Positions 7,962 through 17,000 of a stretch of 35,740 nucleotides of DNA are shown in pieces. Position 1 is the stretch's first letter; each line of letters opens with the position of its first letter. Both the position numbers and the translations under genes were made by a program. Source of the DNA: Planctomycetota bacterium (GTDB lineage: Bacteria; Planctomycetota; MHYJ01; JACPTZ01); the NCBI GenBank assembly GCA_016192525.1, contig JACPTZ010000095.1, positions 1 to 35,740 on the forward strand. Reading direction: 5' to 3'. The notes under the pieces are model-generated. The model saw only the letters and a program-made list of their open reading frames with translations, was not told the origin of the DNA and did no database searches.

Positions 7962-9113
7962 TTACGATCCTTCCTCGCCGCCCGCCTCAAAGAATCCCTT
8001 CAACTTCTCGAACCACCCCCGACGGCGGGGTTCCACCCGCGCCTCTTCGGTCTTCGCGTACTCCCGGAGCAGTTCCTCCTGGTGCTTCGAGAGCGACTTC
8101 GGCACGTCGATGACGATGCGGACGAGCTGGTCGCCCCGGCCCCGGCCGTGCACGTTCGGTATCCCCTGGCCGCGGAGCCGGAGAATCTGATCGGTCTGGG
8201 TCCCCTTCGGGATCTTCATCGTCGTCTCGCCTTCGAGCGTCGGGACCGACACCTCCCCGCCGAGCACCGCCTGCGTGAAGGTGATCGGGAGCTCACAGAG
8301 AAGATCGTCGCCGTGCCGCTCGAAGTACTCGTGCGGTTCCACGCGGATGTCGCAGTAGAGGTCGCCGCGGGGGGCGCCGTTCTCGCCGGTCTCCCCCTCG
8401 CCCGAGACGCGCAGTCGCGTCATGTCCTCGATCCCCGCCGGGATCCCGATCTCGATCTCCCGCTTCTCCGGCACGCGGCCCTGCCCGCGGCATTCCGGAC
8501 AGGGGTGCTCAATCGTGGTGCCCTGACCGCCGCAGCGGGGACAGGTGGTCCGGATCGTAAAGAAGCCGCCGCCCTGCAGGACCTCGCCGTGCCCCCGGCA
8601 CGTGGAGCAGGTGGCGGGCCGGCTGCCGGGCTTCGAACCCGACCCGCCGCACTTCCCGCAGGCCTCGTGGCGCCGGAGTTCGATCGTCTTTTTCGTCCCG
8701 AACGCCGCCTCCTTGAACGTCACCGTCAGATGGCAGCGCAGACTCGGGCCGCTCCGGGAACGGCCGCGACCGCGCCGGCCACCCATTCCGAACAACTCGT
8801 CGAAGATCGAATCGCCGAAGATGTCGCCGAAGTGGGAGAAGATGTCCTCGGTGCTGGTGAAATGCGCGGCGCTGTAGCCGGCCTCCTCCAGCCCGGCGTG
8901 CCCGTACTGGTCATAGCGGGCCCGTTTCTGCGGGTCGCGGAGGACGTCGTACGCCTCCGCCGCCTCCTTGAATTTCTGTTCGGCGCCCTTGTCGTCCGGA
9001 TTGCGGTCGGGATGGTACTGAAGCGCGAGTTTGCGGTACGCCTTCTTGATCTCCTCCTCCGTGGCCGTGCGGCTCACGCCGAGGACTTCGTAGTAGTCGC
9101 GTTTGTGGGGCAT
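7962..9113 (-). CDS. dnaJ: DnaJ, type I J-domain co-chaperone
   Basis: A 383-residue type I DnaJ. The J domain opens [14 protein letters not shown] with H34-P-D36, the loop that triggers DnaK ATPase. A short G/F-like region ([14 protein letters not shown]) follows, then four zinc-binding repeats ([32 protein letters not shown]) and two C-terminal beta domains. ATG 9111-9113 (MPHKRDYY) is preferred over the ATG at 9123-9125, because the latter lies inside the repeat that begins at 9121. The gene lies 120 bases after groEL1, and that gap is almost filled by the repeat. The G/F region is Arg-rich and shorter than usual. Function is firmly predicted. Confidence 0.95.
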   Translation of the reverse strand: MPHKRDYYEVLGVSRTATEEEIKKAYRKLALQYHPDRNPDDKGAEQKFKEAAEAYDVLRDPQKRARYDQYGHAGLEEAGYSAAHFTSTEDIFSHFGDIFGDSIFDELFGMGGRRGRGRSRSGPSLRCHLTVTFKEAAFGTKKTIELRRHEACGKCGGSGSKPGSRPATCSTCRGHGEVLQGGGFFTIRTTCPRCGGQGTTIEHPCPECRGQGRVPEKREIEIGIPAGIEDMTRLRVSGEGETGENGAPRGDLYCDIRVEPHEYFERHGDDLLCELPITFTQAVLGGEVSVPTLEGETTMKIPKGTQTDQILRLRGQGIPNVHGRGRGDQLVRIVIDVPKSLSKHQEELLREYAKTEEARVEPRRRGWFEKLKGFFEAGGEEGS

Positions 9114-9120
9114 GGGCCGG

Positions 9121-9227
9121 GTCATCCCGTGCGTCGCCGGTCGCCGGTCGACCGGCGAAGCGGAGGATCATCCGCCCCTGAGGGCAGAGACGCTCACGCC
9201 GTCGAGCCGGGCGAGGCTCAGGATGAC
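9121..9227. repeat. GTCATCC...GGATGAC element, degenerate copy between groEL1 and dnaJ
   Basis: About 107 bp framed by GTCATCC (9121-9127) and GGATGAC (9221-9227). The right end (GCTCAGGATGAC) is identical to that of the copies at 11053 and 13762, and GCGGAGGATCATC marks the inner half. Internal hairpins are worn compared with the other copies. It occupies nearly the whole groEL1-dnaJ spacer. Confidence 0.6.
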
Positions 9228-9233
9228 ATTCTC

Positions 9234-10838
9234 CTACCGCACCGCCCCGGCGACCTTCGGCTGCTCGTCCTTCAGGTCGGTCAGCATGGCCCTGGAGGTG
9301 AGGAGGAGGCCGGAGATGCTCGCGGCGTTCTGCAGGGCGAGCCGGACCACCTTGGCCGGGTCGATGATCCCCGCGGCCACGAGATCGGTGAACTCCCCGG
9401 TGGCGGCGTTCCAGCCGCGGTTCTTCGACATCTCCCGCGCCTCGGCCACGACCACCGCCCCTTCCTCGCCGGCGTTCTCCGCCAGCTGCCGGAGCGGGGC
9501 CTGGAGCGCCAGCTCGAGGGCCTGGATCCCGTACTTCTCCTCCCCTTCCACCCGCACGCCGTCGAGCGCCGCGATCGACCGCAGGTAGGCGATCCCGCCG
9601 CCGGGGACGAACCCCTCGTCCCGGGCGGCGAGCACGGCGTGGACGGCGTCGTCCACGCGGAACTTCCGCTCCTTGATTTCCGCCTCGGTGTTGCCGCCCA
9701 CCTTGATCAGGGCCGCCCCGCCGCCCAGCTTGGCGAGACGCTCCTCGAGCTTTTCGCGGTCGTACTTCGAGGTCGTCGTCTTGAGCTGGTTCCGGATCTG
9801 CTCCATGCGGGCCGCGACTTCCTTCTTCGTCCCGGCCCCACCGATGATGATCGTCCTGTCTTTCTCGATCCGGACCGTCTTCGCCCGCCCGAGGTGTTCC
9901 TTCGTCACGTTTTCCAGCTTGATCCCGACGTCCTCCGTGATGCAGGTCCCGCCGCAGACCACCGCCATGTCCTCCAGCATCTGCTTCCGGCGGTCGCCGA
10001 AGCCCGGCGCCTTCACCGCACAGGAGAGGAACCCGCCGCGGAGCTTGTTCACCACGAGGATCGCCAGCGCCTCGCCCTCGACCTCCTCCGCGACGACCAC
10101 GAGCGGCCGGCCCGTCGGGGCCACGGCCTCGAGAACGGAGAGGAACTCCTTGAGGTTCGCAATCTTCTTCTCGTGGAAGAGGAGCCAGGCGTCCTCGAAC
10201 TCGGCCGTGAGCGTCTCGGCGTTGGTGATGAAGTAGGGGGAGACATACCCCTTGTCGAACTGGAGCCCCTCGGCGAACTCGAGCGCGGTCTCCCGGCCCT
10301 TTCCCTCCTCGACCGTGATCACGCCTTCCTTGCCCACCTTCTCCATGGCGTCGGCGATCAGGCCGCCGAGGACGGCGTCGTTGTTGGCGGCGATGGTGGC
10401 GACGTGCGCGTAGTCGGCCTTGTTGCGGACCGGTGTGGAGAGCCCCTGGAGGTGCCTGACGCAGGCCTCCACCCCCTTCGCCATCCCGCGCTGGATGGCC
10501 GTCGGGTTTACCCCGGCGGCGACGTACTTGAGGCCGGCGTCGTAAAGCGCCCCGGCGAGGATGACGGCGGTGGTGGTGCCGTCGCCGGCGACGTCGTTCG
10601 TCTTCGAAGCGACCTCATTGACCGCCTTGGCGCCCATGTTTTCGAAGGGATCGGGGAGTTCGATCTCCTTCGACACCGTGACGCCGTCCTTGGTGGCGAC
10701 GGGGCCGCCGAACTTCTTGTCGAGGATCACGGTCCGGCCCGTGGGGCCGAGCGTGACCTTCACCGCGTCGACGAGCTGCCGCACTCCGGTGCGGACCTTG
10801 GCGCGGGCCTCGTCGTCGAACATGAGTTGCTTGGACAT
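9234..10838 (-). CDS. groL: GroEL1, 60-kDa chaperonin without a GGM tail
   Basis: A 534-residue GroEL. ATG 10836-10838 ([15 protein letters not shown]) is the start; the frame stays open upstream through a tandem repeat but that part is not protein-like. The ATP site is intact: [15 protein letters not shown], and GDGTTT with D86. The apical segment [10 protein letters not shown] keeps the aromatic residues that touch GroES and substrate (Tyr202, equal to E. coli Tyr203). [21 protein letters not shown] carries the catalytic-Asp region. The C-terminus [14 protein letters not shown] lacks the Gly-Gly-Met tail that fills the cavity floor in most GroELs. It lies second after groES, 370 bases downstream. 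Confidence 0.95.
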   Translation of the reverse strand: MSKQLMFDDEARAKVRTGVRQLVDAVKVTLGPTGRTVILDKKFGGPVATKDGVTVSKEIELPDPFENMGAKAVNEVASKTNDVAGDGTTTAVILAGALYDAGLKYVAAGVNPTAIQRGMAKGVEACVRHLQGLSTPVRNKADYAHVATIAANNDAVLGGLIADAMEKVGKEGVITVEEGKGRETALEFAEGLQFDKGYVSPYFITNAETLTAEFEDAWLLFHEKKIANLKEFLSVLEAVAPTGRPLVVVAEEVEGEALAILVVNKLRGGFLSCAVKAPGFGDRRKQMLEDMAVVCGGTCITEDVGIKLENVTKEHLGRAKTVRIEKDRTIIIGGAGTKKEVAARMEQIRNQLKTTTSKYDREKLEERLAKLGGGAALIKVGGNTEAEIKERKFRVDDAVHAVLAARDEGFVPGGGIAYLRSIAALDGVRVEGEEKYGIQALELALQAPLRQLAENAGEEGAVVVAEAREMSKNRGWNAATGEFTDLVAAGIIDPAKVVRLALQNAASISGLLLTSRAMLTDLKDEQPKVAGAVR

Positions 10839-10854
10839 GGGGGCCTCGGAGAAG

Positions 10855-10879
10855 AAAAACGTAAAACGTAAAACGTAAT
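10855..10879. repeat. ACGTAAA array upstream of groEL1
   Basis: Three consecutive period-7 units of AAACGTA on the plus strand, starting 17 bases from the groEL1 start codon. It continues into a degenerate CAGAAG-rich stretch and then the 9-bp array at 10921. The same heptamer forms the arrays at 11513-11720, 21615-21736 and 25034-25134. Confidence 0.75.
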
Positions 10880-10920
10880 AAGCAGAAGAAGCGGACAGAA
10901 ACAACAGAACAGCAGAAACA

Positions 10921-11025
10921 ACAGAAGCAACAGAAGCAACAGAAGCAACAGAAGCAACAGAAGCAACAGAAGCAACAGAAGCAACAGAAGCAACAGAAGC
11001 AACAGAAGCAACAGAAGCAACAGAA
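10921..11025. repeat. 9-bp tandem array (ACAGAAGCA, 11.7 copies)
   Basis: Eleven perfect copies of ACAGAAGCA plus six bases of a twelfth, without a single mismatch. Imperfect units precede it (10880-10920). On the groES-groEL1 transcript it reads as repeated UGCUUCUGU, a pyrimidine-rich unstructured run. Perfect identity suggests recent expansion, and copy number is likely to vary between strains. Confidence 0.95.
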
Positions 11026-11052
11026 GGCGCGAGGCTACCGACCCGTCCCCTT

Positions 11053-11208
11053 GTCATCCTGAGCCTCGGCCGCAGGCCGAGGCGAAGGATCACCAACGTG
11101 TGCGGTCTGCAGAGTCCGACGCTGGTGATCTTCGCCCCGTAGCACGTGCTACGGGGCTCAGGATGACAATCTGGCGTCTCGCTCGCCGGCGCACTTCTTC
11201 TCGGGCGC
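11053..11208. mobile_element. GTCATCCTGAG element, copy abutting the groES stop codon
   Basis: GTCATCCTGAGC (11053) and GCTCAGGATGAC (ending 11167) are inverted ends around two hairpins: CCTCGGCC/GGCCGAGG and GCCCCGTAGCA/TGCTACGGGGC. Bases 11168-11208, read in reverse, match 13720-13761 of the larger copy nearly base for base (GCCAGATT, then GAGAAGAA). The outer edge reaches the groES stop codon. No transposase gene is present, so any movement would need help in trans. Confidence 0.7.
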
Positions 11209-11496
11209 TCAGTCGATCTTCGCCAGCACATCCGACTCGCGCATGATCGTGTATTCCACGCCGTCGACCTTGATCTCGGTCCCGGCGTACTTGCCGAAGA
11301 GGACCTTGTCGCCCTTGCCGAGGGTGGGTTCCACGATCTTGCCGCTTTCGAGCATCTTGCCGCGTCCGACGGCGATCACCTCGCCCCGCTGCGGCTTCTC
11401 CTTCGCCGTGTCGGGGAGGACGATCCCGCCCTTCGTCTTGGTCTCGCTCTCCAGCGCCTTGATCACCACGCGGTCGTCGATCGGGTGCAGCTTCAT
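11209..11496 (-). CDS. groS: GroES, 10-kDa co-chaperonin
   Basis: A 95-residue GroES, the usual length. It starts at ATG 11494-11496 with AAGGAG 7 bases upstream. [13 protein letters not shown] is the conserved N-terminus, [16 protein letters not shown] is the mobile loop that docks on the GroEL apical domains, and [17 protein letters not shown] plus a final ESDVLAKID are standard. It lies between two groEL genes, 239 bases after groEL2 and 370 before groEL1, so it may serve both rings. Its stop codon adjoins a repeat element. Confidence 0.97.
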   Translation of the reverse strand: MKLHPIDDRVVIKALESETKTKGGIVLPDTAKEKPQRGEVIAVGRGKMLESGKIVEPTLGKGDKVLFGKYAGTEIKVDGVEYTIMRESDVLAKID

Positions 11497-11512
11497 GGGT
11501 CGCTCCTTGGAG

Positions 11513-11720
11513 AAAAACGTGAAGCGTAAGACGTAAGACGTGAAACGTAGAACGTAAAACGTAAAACGTAAGAGGAAGAGCGCGCGGCACGGCGGAGGAA
11601 AACGCAAGACGTAGGGAGTAAGACGTAAAACGCAAGAGGAGAAGACTGCGGTCCGTTTCCGTAGTTTTTGTTCTTCTCTCCGTTCCTTAACGTTTTACGT
11701 TTTACGTTTTACGTCTTTCC
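11513..11720. repeat. ACGTAAA heptamer arrays forming an inverted pair between groEL2 and groES
   Basis: Left arm 11513-11575 is about eight heptamers of the type ACGTAAA/GCGTAAG; a second, more degenerate block lies at 11598-11636; the right arm 11681-11720 carries the reverse complement (TTTACGT, four units). Read as RNA from either strand the arms can pair into a long interrupted hairpin. It fills almost the entire 239-base gap between groEL2 and groES, and its edge is 17 bases from the groES start codon. Confidence 0.85.
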
Positions 11721-11735
11721 TCCCCCGTTCCGCCC

Positions 11736-13379
11736 TTACTCCTCAAAGTCCTCCTCCATCCCCTCCTCGCCCCCTTCGTCGCCTTCGGCACCCTCCTCCT
11801 CCTTGTCCTCCTTCAGGTCCGTCACGAGCACGTTGGTGGTGAGCAGCATGGCCGCCACGCTGGCCGCGTTCTGAAGGGCGGTGCGGGTGACCTTCACCGG
11901 GTCGATGACCCCCTTCGAGATCAGGTCGCCGTACTCGCCCGCCTCGGCGTCGTAGCCGTAGTCGTCCGACCGGGCGAGGACGCGGCGCAGGACAATCCCG
12001 CCGTCCTGGCCCGCGTTTTCGGCGATCTGCTTGAGCGGGGCGGAGCAGGCCGAGCGGAGGGCCGCCACGCCGAACTCCTCGTCGCCGGTCGTCTTCACCC
12101 TGTCGATCGCGGCCGAGGAGCGGAGGAGCGCCACGCCGCCGCCCGCCACGATCCCCTCGGCGATCGCCGCCTTGGTGGCGTGGAGGGCGTCCTCGAAGCG
12201 CGACTTCTTCGCCTTGAGTTCGGTCTCGGTGGCTGCGCCGACGTGGATCTGTCCGATCCCGCCGGAGAGCTTCGCGATCCGTTCGAGCAGTTTCTCGCGG
12301 TCGTAGTCGGAGTCGCTCGCCTCGTGCTCCCGGCGGATCAGGGCGACGCGCTCATCGACCTTCTTCTTCGACCCGGCCCCCTCGACGATCGTCGTGTTCT
12401 CGGAGTCGATGATCACCTTCTTCGCCCGGCCCAGTTTGGAGAGTTCCACCTTTTCGAGGTCGAACCCGATGTCCTTCGTGAGCGCCTCGCCGCCGGTGAG
12501 GACGGCGATGTCCTCCAGCATGGCCTTGCGGCGGTCGCCGTAGCCCGGGGCCTTGACGGCGGCGCACTGGAGGATGCCGCGGAGCTTGTTGACGACGAGC
12601 GCCGCGAGGGCGTCGCCCTCCACGTCCTCGGCGATGATGAGGAGCGGCTTCTTCTCGGCGGCGAATTTCTCGAGCAGCGGGATGAGCTTCGCCACGGACG
12701 AGATCTTGTCCTCGTGGATGAGGATGTACGGCTGCTCGAGGATCACCTTGAGTTCCTCGGCGTTCGTGGCGAAGTGGGGGGAGAGGTAGCCGCGGTCGAA
12801 CTGCATCCCCTCGACGATCTTCACCTCGGTCTCGATTCCCTTGGATTCTTCGATGTTGGCGATTCCGTCGGCGCCGACCTTTGCGACGGCGTCGGCGATG
12901 GTGCGTCCGACGGAGGCGTCGTTGCCGGCGGCGATGGTGGCGAGGCGGGCGATCTCGGCGTCCCCCTTGATCGGCCGGGCGGCCTTCGTCAGCGCCTCGC
13001 CCACGGCGGCGGCACCCTTCTGAACACCGCGGGCGAGCGCCATTCCGTCCGCCCCGGCGGCGAGGTGCTTCAGCCCCTCGCGGTAGATGGCCGCCGCCAG
13101 CGTCACGGAGGTGGTGGAGCCGTCCCCGGCGGCATCGGACGTCTTCGAGGCGGTCTCCTTCAGCATCTGCGCGCCCAGGTTTTCATAGGCGTGCTTCAGG
13201 GTGATCTCGTCGGCGACCGACGCCCCGTCCTTCGTGATGTTGGGGCCTCCCCAGCCGCGGTCGATGATCACCGATCGTCCCCGCGGACCCAGGGTGCAGG
13301 AGACGGCGCGAGCGGCCTTCTCCACCCCCGCGCGGAGGTAGTTGCGGGCTTCGACGTCGAAGCAGAGTTGCTTGGGCAT
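11736..13379 (-). CDS. groL: GroEL2, divergent 60-kDa chaperonin with acidic tail
   Basis: A 547-residue GroEL paralogue. ATG 13377-13379 (MPKQLCFDVEARNYL) has AGAGGA upstream. The ATP site is kept: TLGPRGR, ITKDGASV, GDGSTT with D86. In the apical segment FDRGYLSPHF the tyrosine that contacts GroES and substrate in E. coli (Tyr203) is His202. FEDALHATKAAIAEGIVAGGG is normal. The C-terminus replaces the Gly-Gly-Met tail by a run of Glu/Asp/Gly (EDKEEEGAEGDEGGEE) ending EEDFEE. It is the first gene of the chaperone run. Compared with GroEL1 it is much more divergent at the sites lining the cavity, which suggests a specialised client set. Confidence 0.93.
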   Translation of the reverse strand: MPKQLCFDVEARNYLRAGVEKAARAVSCTLGPRGRSVIIDRGWGGPNITKDGASVADEITLKHAYENLGAQMLKETASKTSDAAGDGSTTSVTLAAAIYREGLKHLAAGADGMALARGVQKGAAAVGEALTKAARPIKGDAEIARLATIAAGNDASVGRTIADAVAKVGADGIANIEESKGIETEVKIVEGMQFDRGYLSPHFATNAEELKVILEQPYILIHEDKISSVAKLIPLLEKFAAEKKPLLIIAEDVEGDALAALVVNKLRGILQCAAVKAPGYGDRRKAMLEDIAVLTGGEALTKDIGFDLEKVELSKLGRAKKVIIDSENTTIVEGAGSKKKVDERVALIRREHEASDSDYDREKLLERIAKLSGGIGQIHVGAATETELKAKKSRFEDALHATKAAIAEGIVAGGGVALLRSSAAIDRVKTTGDEEFGVAALRSACSAPLKQIAENAGQDGGIVLRRVLARSDDYGYDAEAGEYGDLISKGVIDPVKVTRTALQNAASVAAMLLTTNVLVTDLKEDKEEEGAEGDEGGEEGMEEDFEE

Positions 13380-13418
13380 GTCAGGGTTCCTCTCGGGATT
13401 CGACAGGGTGACGTGACC

Positions 13419-13495
13419 CCGATTTTCGCAAATCGGATGCCGGGACGACGGCTCGCCGCTCCTGACATAAGATATTGCCTGAGCGTAAGTTATGT
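13419..13495 (-). promoter_or_regulatory. Putative control region of the chaperone run
   Basis: Two dyads lie 40-116 bases before groEL2. CCGATTT/AAATCGG (13419-13425 and 13430-13436) is a perfect 7-bp palindrome around TCGC. Further up, ACATAA (13465-13470) and TTATGT (13490-13495) flank an AT-rich patch unusual for this sequence, with TATCTT or TATGTC as possible -10 boxes but no clear -35. The CIRCE operator (TTAGCACTC dyad) is absent. A heat-shock operator is possible but unproven. Confidence 0.35.
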
Positions 13496-13719
13496 ATCGG
13501 CTCTCCGGCCTCGGGTCCGGCGTTACGGGTCCGGCCTGCCACGACATGCGGAGGCCCGGTGGGGCGGGTGCCAGTCTGGCAGAACCCTGAGCGGGCGATG
13601 GTGACCGGTCGGCACCCTGTCTGTTGGTGAATCTGTCCGTCCCGAGCGAGTGGCGGCCTCCCTGAGCGTCTCATGCAGCGCGCGGGCTCTGTGATCGTGT
13701 CGTAGTCGTTGCCGGACTC

Positions 13720-13929
13720 AGAGCCTGAGAAGAAATGCGCCGCCGTGCGAGGCGCCAGATTGTCATCCTGAGCCCTGCCCGCCTCCGTCTGGCGGGCAGG
13801 GCGAAGGATCACCAGTACTGGAGCGGGTTTGGCGCAGACGCGGGTGATCCTTCGCGTCCGCCTGCGGCGGACGCTCAGGATGACAGGAGCCCGGCACCTC
13901 TCGTCCTGGGGCATTTCTTCTCAGGCTCT
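13720..13929. mobile_element. 210-bp MITE-like element with perfect 19-bp terminal inverted repeats
   Basis: AGAGCCTGAGAAGAAATGC (13720-13738) is repeated in reverse as GCATTTCTTCTCAGGCTCT (13911-13929), 19 of 19. Inside is a second inverted pair, GTCATCCTGAGC (from 13762) and GCTCAGGATGAC (to 13884), each enclosing its own hairpin (CCCTGCCCGCC/GGCGGGCAGGG and GCGTCCGCC/GGCGGACGC). CGAAGGATCACC and GGGTGATCCTTCG flank the centre. It has no coding capacity and no clear target duplication. The rest of the 13380-14066 gap is the groEL2 control region and a short GACTTC array. Confidence 0.75.
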
Positions 13930-14005
13930 CAGGACAGCCACTCGGCTTGCCGATGAAGGGAATTGCACCCTTGCCTTCTCGTCCTGTAGACTTCCTCCGA
14001 TCCGA

Positions 14006-14047
14006 GACTTCGTACCTCCGACTTCTGACTTCCGACTTTCGACTCTC
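14006..14047. repeat. GACTTCC period-7 array before the giant surface protein gene
   Basis: GACTT motifs start at 14006, 14020, 14027, 14034 and 14041, with a degenerate unit at 14013, so the period is exactly 7. The array ends about 6 bases before the AAAAGGAG ribosome site of the gene at 14067. It has no inverted partner nearby, unlike the other heptamer arrays. Confidence 0.6.
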
Positions 14048-14066
14048 CGGAGAAAAGGAGCCTCCC

Positions 14067-17000
14067 ATGCGTCACCCCCGCCCGACCCTGGCCCTCTTCG
14101 CCCTTGCGCTCTTCGCCGGCGCCGTTCCGGCCGCCGCCCAGACCTGGAACTGGTCGAACGGGTCGGGCACGGGCAACTGGAACACCGCGGGGAACTGGGC
14201 GGAGGCCGCCGTCCCCACCGCGGCCGACACCGCCCGGATGGGCTCCAACTTCAACGCCACCGGGAATACGAACTGCACCCTCTCCGCGGCCGGGGCGGCG
14301 AGCACGGTCGTGATCGGGACCTACACCTCCACCTTCAATCTGGGCGGTCAGACCCTCACCCTCGGCGGGGCGGCCGGGTTCAATCCCCAGACGTCGAGCG
14401 CCTTCTCCCTCGCCGGCGGGGGGGGGAGCATCGTCGGAAACGTCACGGTGGATACCGCCGCCGGATCCCGCATCACCGTGACGAGCAGCACCACCGTGAC
14501 GGGGAACTACACCGTGAGTCTGGCCCACACCCTCACGGTCAACTCCGGAGTGACGCTCGTCATCAACGGGAATCTCGCCGTGAACGGTCCCCTGACCTTC
14601 ACCGGGAACGGCGTCGTCTCGGTCGCCGGCAGCGTGACGGGGGCCGGCTCGATCACCTTCACCAGCGGGTCCACCCTCGACCTCCGGATCGGGACCGCCT
14701 TCTCGAACACCGGCACCCTGACGACCAACAACGCCGGGAAGGTCACCTACAACGCCGCCGGGGCGCAGACGGTCCGCGCCGGAGTCACCTACGCCAATCT
14801 CATCCTGAACGGGGGCGGGACGAAGTCGCTCGGCAGCGGCACCACCACGGTCAACGTCTTCTGCACCGTGAGTTCCACGCTGGACATCGCCGGTCAGACC
14901 CTCACGACCGGCACCTCCTCGACTCTCGGAGGGGCCGGGACCATCCAGTTCACCGGCGGAGGGTCTCTCAACGTCGGCGGGTCGTTCACCGCCACGGGGC
15001 CCTTCACCGCGGGGACGGGGACCGTGACGTACAGCGGCGGCTCGATCCAGACGGTTCGCGCCCTGACCGGGGCGAACGCCTACAACAACCTCACCCTCGC
15101 GGGGGCCTCGACCAAGTCACTCGCCGCGACCACGACGACCGTGAACGGGACGCTCACTGTCTCCTCCACCCTGAATCTGGCCGGTCAGACCCTCGTTCCG
15201 GCGGCCGGAACGATCGCCGGCTCGGGGACCATCACCAACACGACGGGGACCGGGACCCTTTCGGGGGCGGTCACCGTCACCGGCGCGCTGAAGATGAACG
15301 CCGCGGCGGCCATTTCCTGCACCGGGGCGTGGACCCTCACCGGGACGCTGACGGCGAGCGGGGCCTCCACGATCACCTTCGCCTCCACTCTCGCCGCGAA
15401 CAACACGCTCACCCTCAGCGGGACCGGCACCCTGGCCGTGACCGGCGACCTGAGCGGAAGCGGGGCCATCACCTTCGCCTCCACCCAGACGCTCAGTCTG
15501 GGCGCCGCCTTCACCAACTCCGGGACCTTCACTCCGTCGATCGGCCGCGTGACCTACTCCGCGGCCGGAGCCCAGACGGTGCGCGCGGTGACGCACTACA
15601 ACCTCACGCTCGCCGGGAGCGGGACCAAGTCGCTCGCCGCCGGTACCACCACGGTGAACGGCACCTGCTCGGTCACCTCGACGCTGGACGTCAACGGGCA
15701 GATTCTCACCCTGGGTTCGGGGTCGAATCTCTCCGGCGCCGGGACGATCCAGTTCACGGGCGGGGGGACGCTGAACGTGGGGAACCTCTTCATGTTCACC
15801 GGCACCTTCACGGCCGGGACCGGCTCCGTGAGCTACACGGGGACGAGCAACCAGACGGTCCTGGCGGCCACTTACAACAATCTGACCCTGGCGGGGTCCG
15901 GGACGAAGTCGCTGGCCGGCGCCACCTCGGTGGGGGGGGCGTTCACGGTCTCCTCCACGCTGAATCTGGCCGGGAAGACGCTGACCCCCTCCGCGGGGAC
16001 GATTGCCGGGAGCGGGACCATCGCCAACACCCTCGCCACCGGCGTCATCGCCGGCGCGCAGACCGTCACCGGCGCGCTCAAGATCAACATCGGCGCGGCG
16101 ATCTCCTGCACCGGCGCCTGGACCCTGACCGGGACCCTCACCACCAGCGGCGCCTCCACGCTCACCTTCGCGTCGACCTTCGCCGTCAGCAACACGCTCA
16201 CCCTCGGCGGGACCGGGACGGTGACGGTGACCGGGGACCTCAGCGGGACCGGGACGATCACCTTCACCTCCATCCAGACCCTCTCCCTCGGCGCCGCCTT
16301 CACGCACACCGGGACTTTCACCCCGGGCGCCGGGTCGGTGAGCTACTCCGGGGCCGGGGCGCAGTCGATCCGCCAGACCACCTACTTCGGCCTCAAGGCG
16401 GAGGGGGCGGGCGTGAAGTCGCTTTCGGCCGGGACCACCACCGCGAACGGGACCTGCACCGTCACCTCCACGCTCGACGTCAACGGTCAGACGCTGACGC
16501 TCGGTTCGACCTCCACCCTGGCCGGCGCCGGGACGATCCAGTTCACCGGCGGCGGCACGCTGAACATCGGCGGGGCCAACACGGGGACGGGCACCTTCAC
16601 GGCGGGGACCGGGACGGTTTCCTACACCGGGACCTCGAGCCAGACGGTCCGCGCCCTGAGCGGGGCCAACTCGTACAACAACCTCACGATCGCCGGAAGC
16701 GGGACGAAGTCGCTGGCCGGGGCGACGACGGTGAACGGGACTTTCACGGTCTCCTCGACACTCAATCTGGCCGGGCAGACCCTCACTCTGGCGGGCGGGA
16801 CGATCGCCGGCACCGGGACGATCTCCAACTCCTCGGGAACCGGAACGATCCCCGGCGCCACGGCCGTCACCGGGACCATCACCCTGAGTGCGGCCGCCGC
16901 CATCTCCTGCACCGGGGCCTGGACGATCACCGGGACCCTGACGACGAGCGGCACCTCCACTATCACCTTCGCCGGCACCCTGACCGCGAACAACACCCTC

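Noticed and set aside
8082..10871. A 929-codon plus-strand frame opposite dnaJ and groEL1, and a similar 1100-codon minus-strand frame at 1016-4318.
   Set aside because: Both are antisense shadows of well-recognised genes and have no family features of their own.
10921..11025. Regular short repeats that could be mistaken for a CRISPR array.
   Set aside because: The unit is 9 bp with no spacers and no cas genes nearby.
10839..11231. A 131-residue N-terminal extension of GroEL1 reading through the 9-bp repeat.
   Set aside because: The extension is repeat-encoded (VAS repeats), has no ribosome site at its start, and the canonical MSKQL start fits the family.
13380..13500. A CIRCE operator before the chaperone run.
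   Set aside because: No TTAGCACTC-N9-GAGTGCTAA or close variant is present.
13710..13940. Target site duplication flanking the 210-bp element.
   Set aside because: The flanks GGACTC and CAGGAC do not form a convincing direct repeat, so insertion by a classical transposase is not shown.
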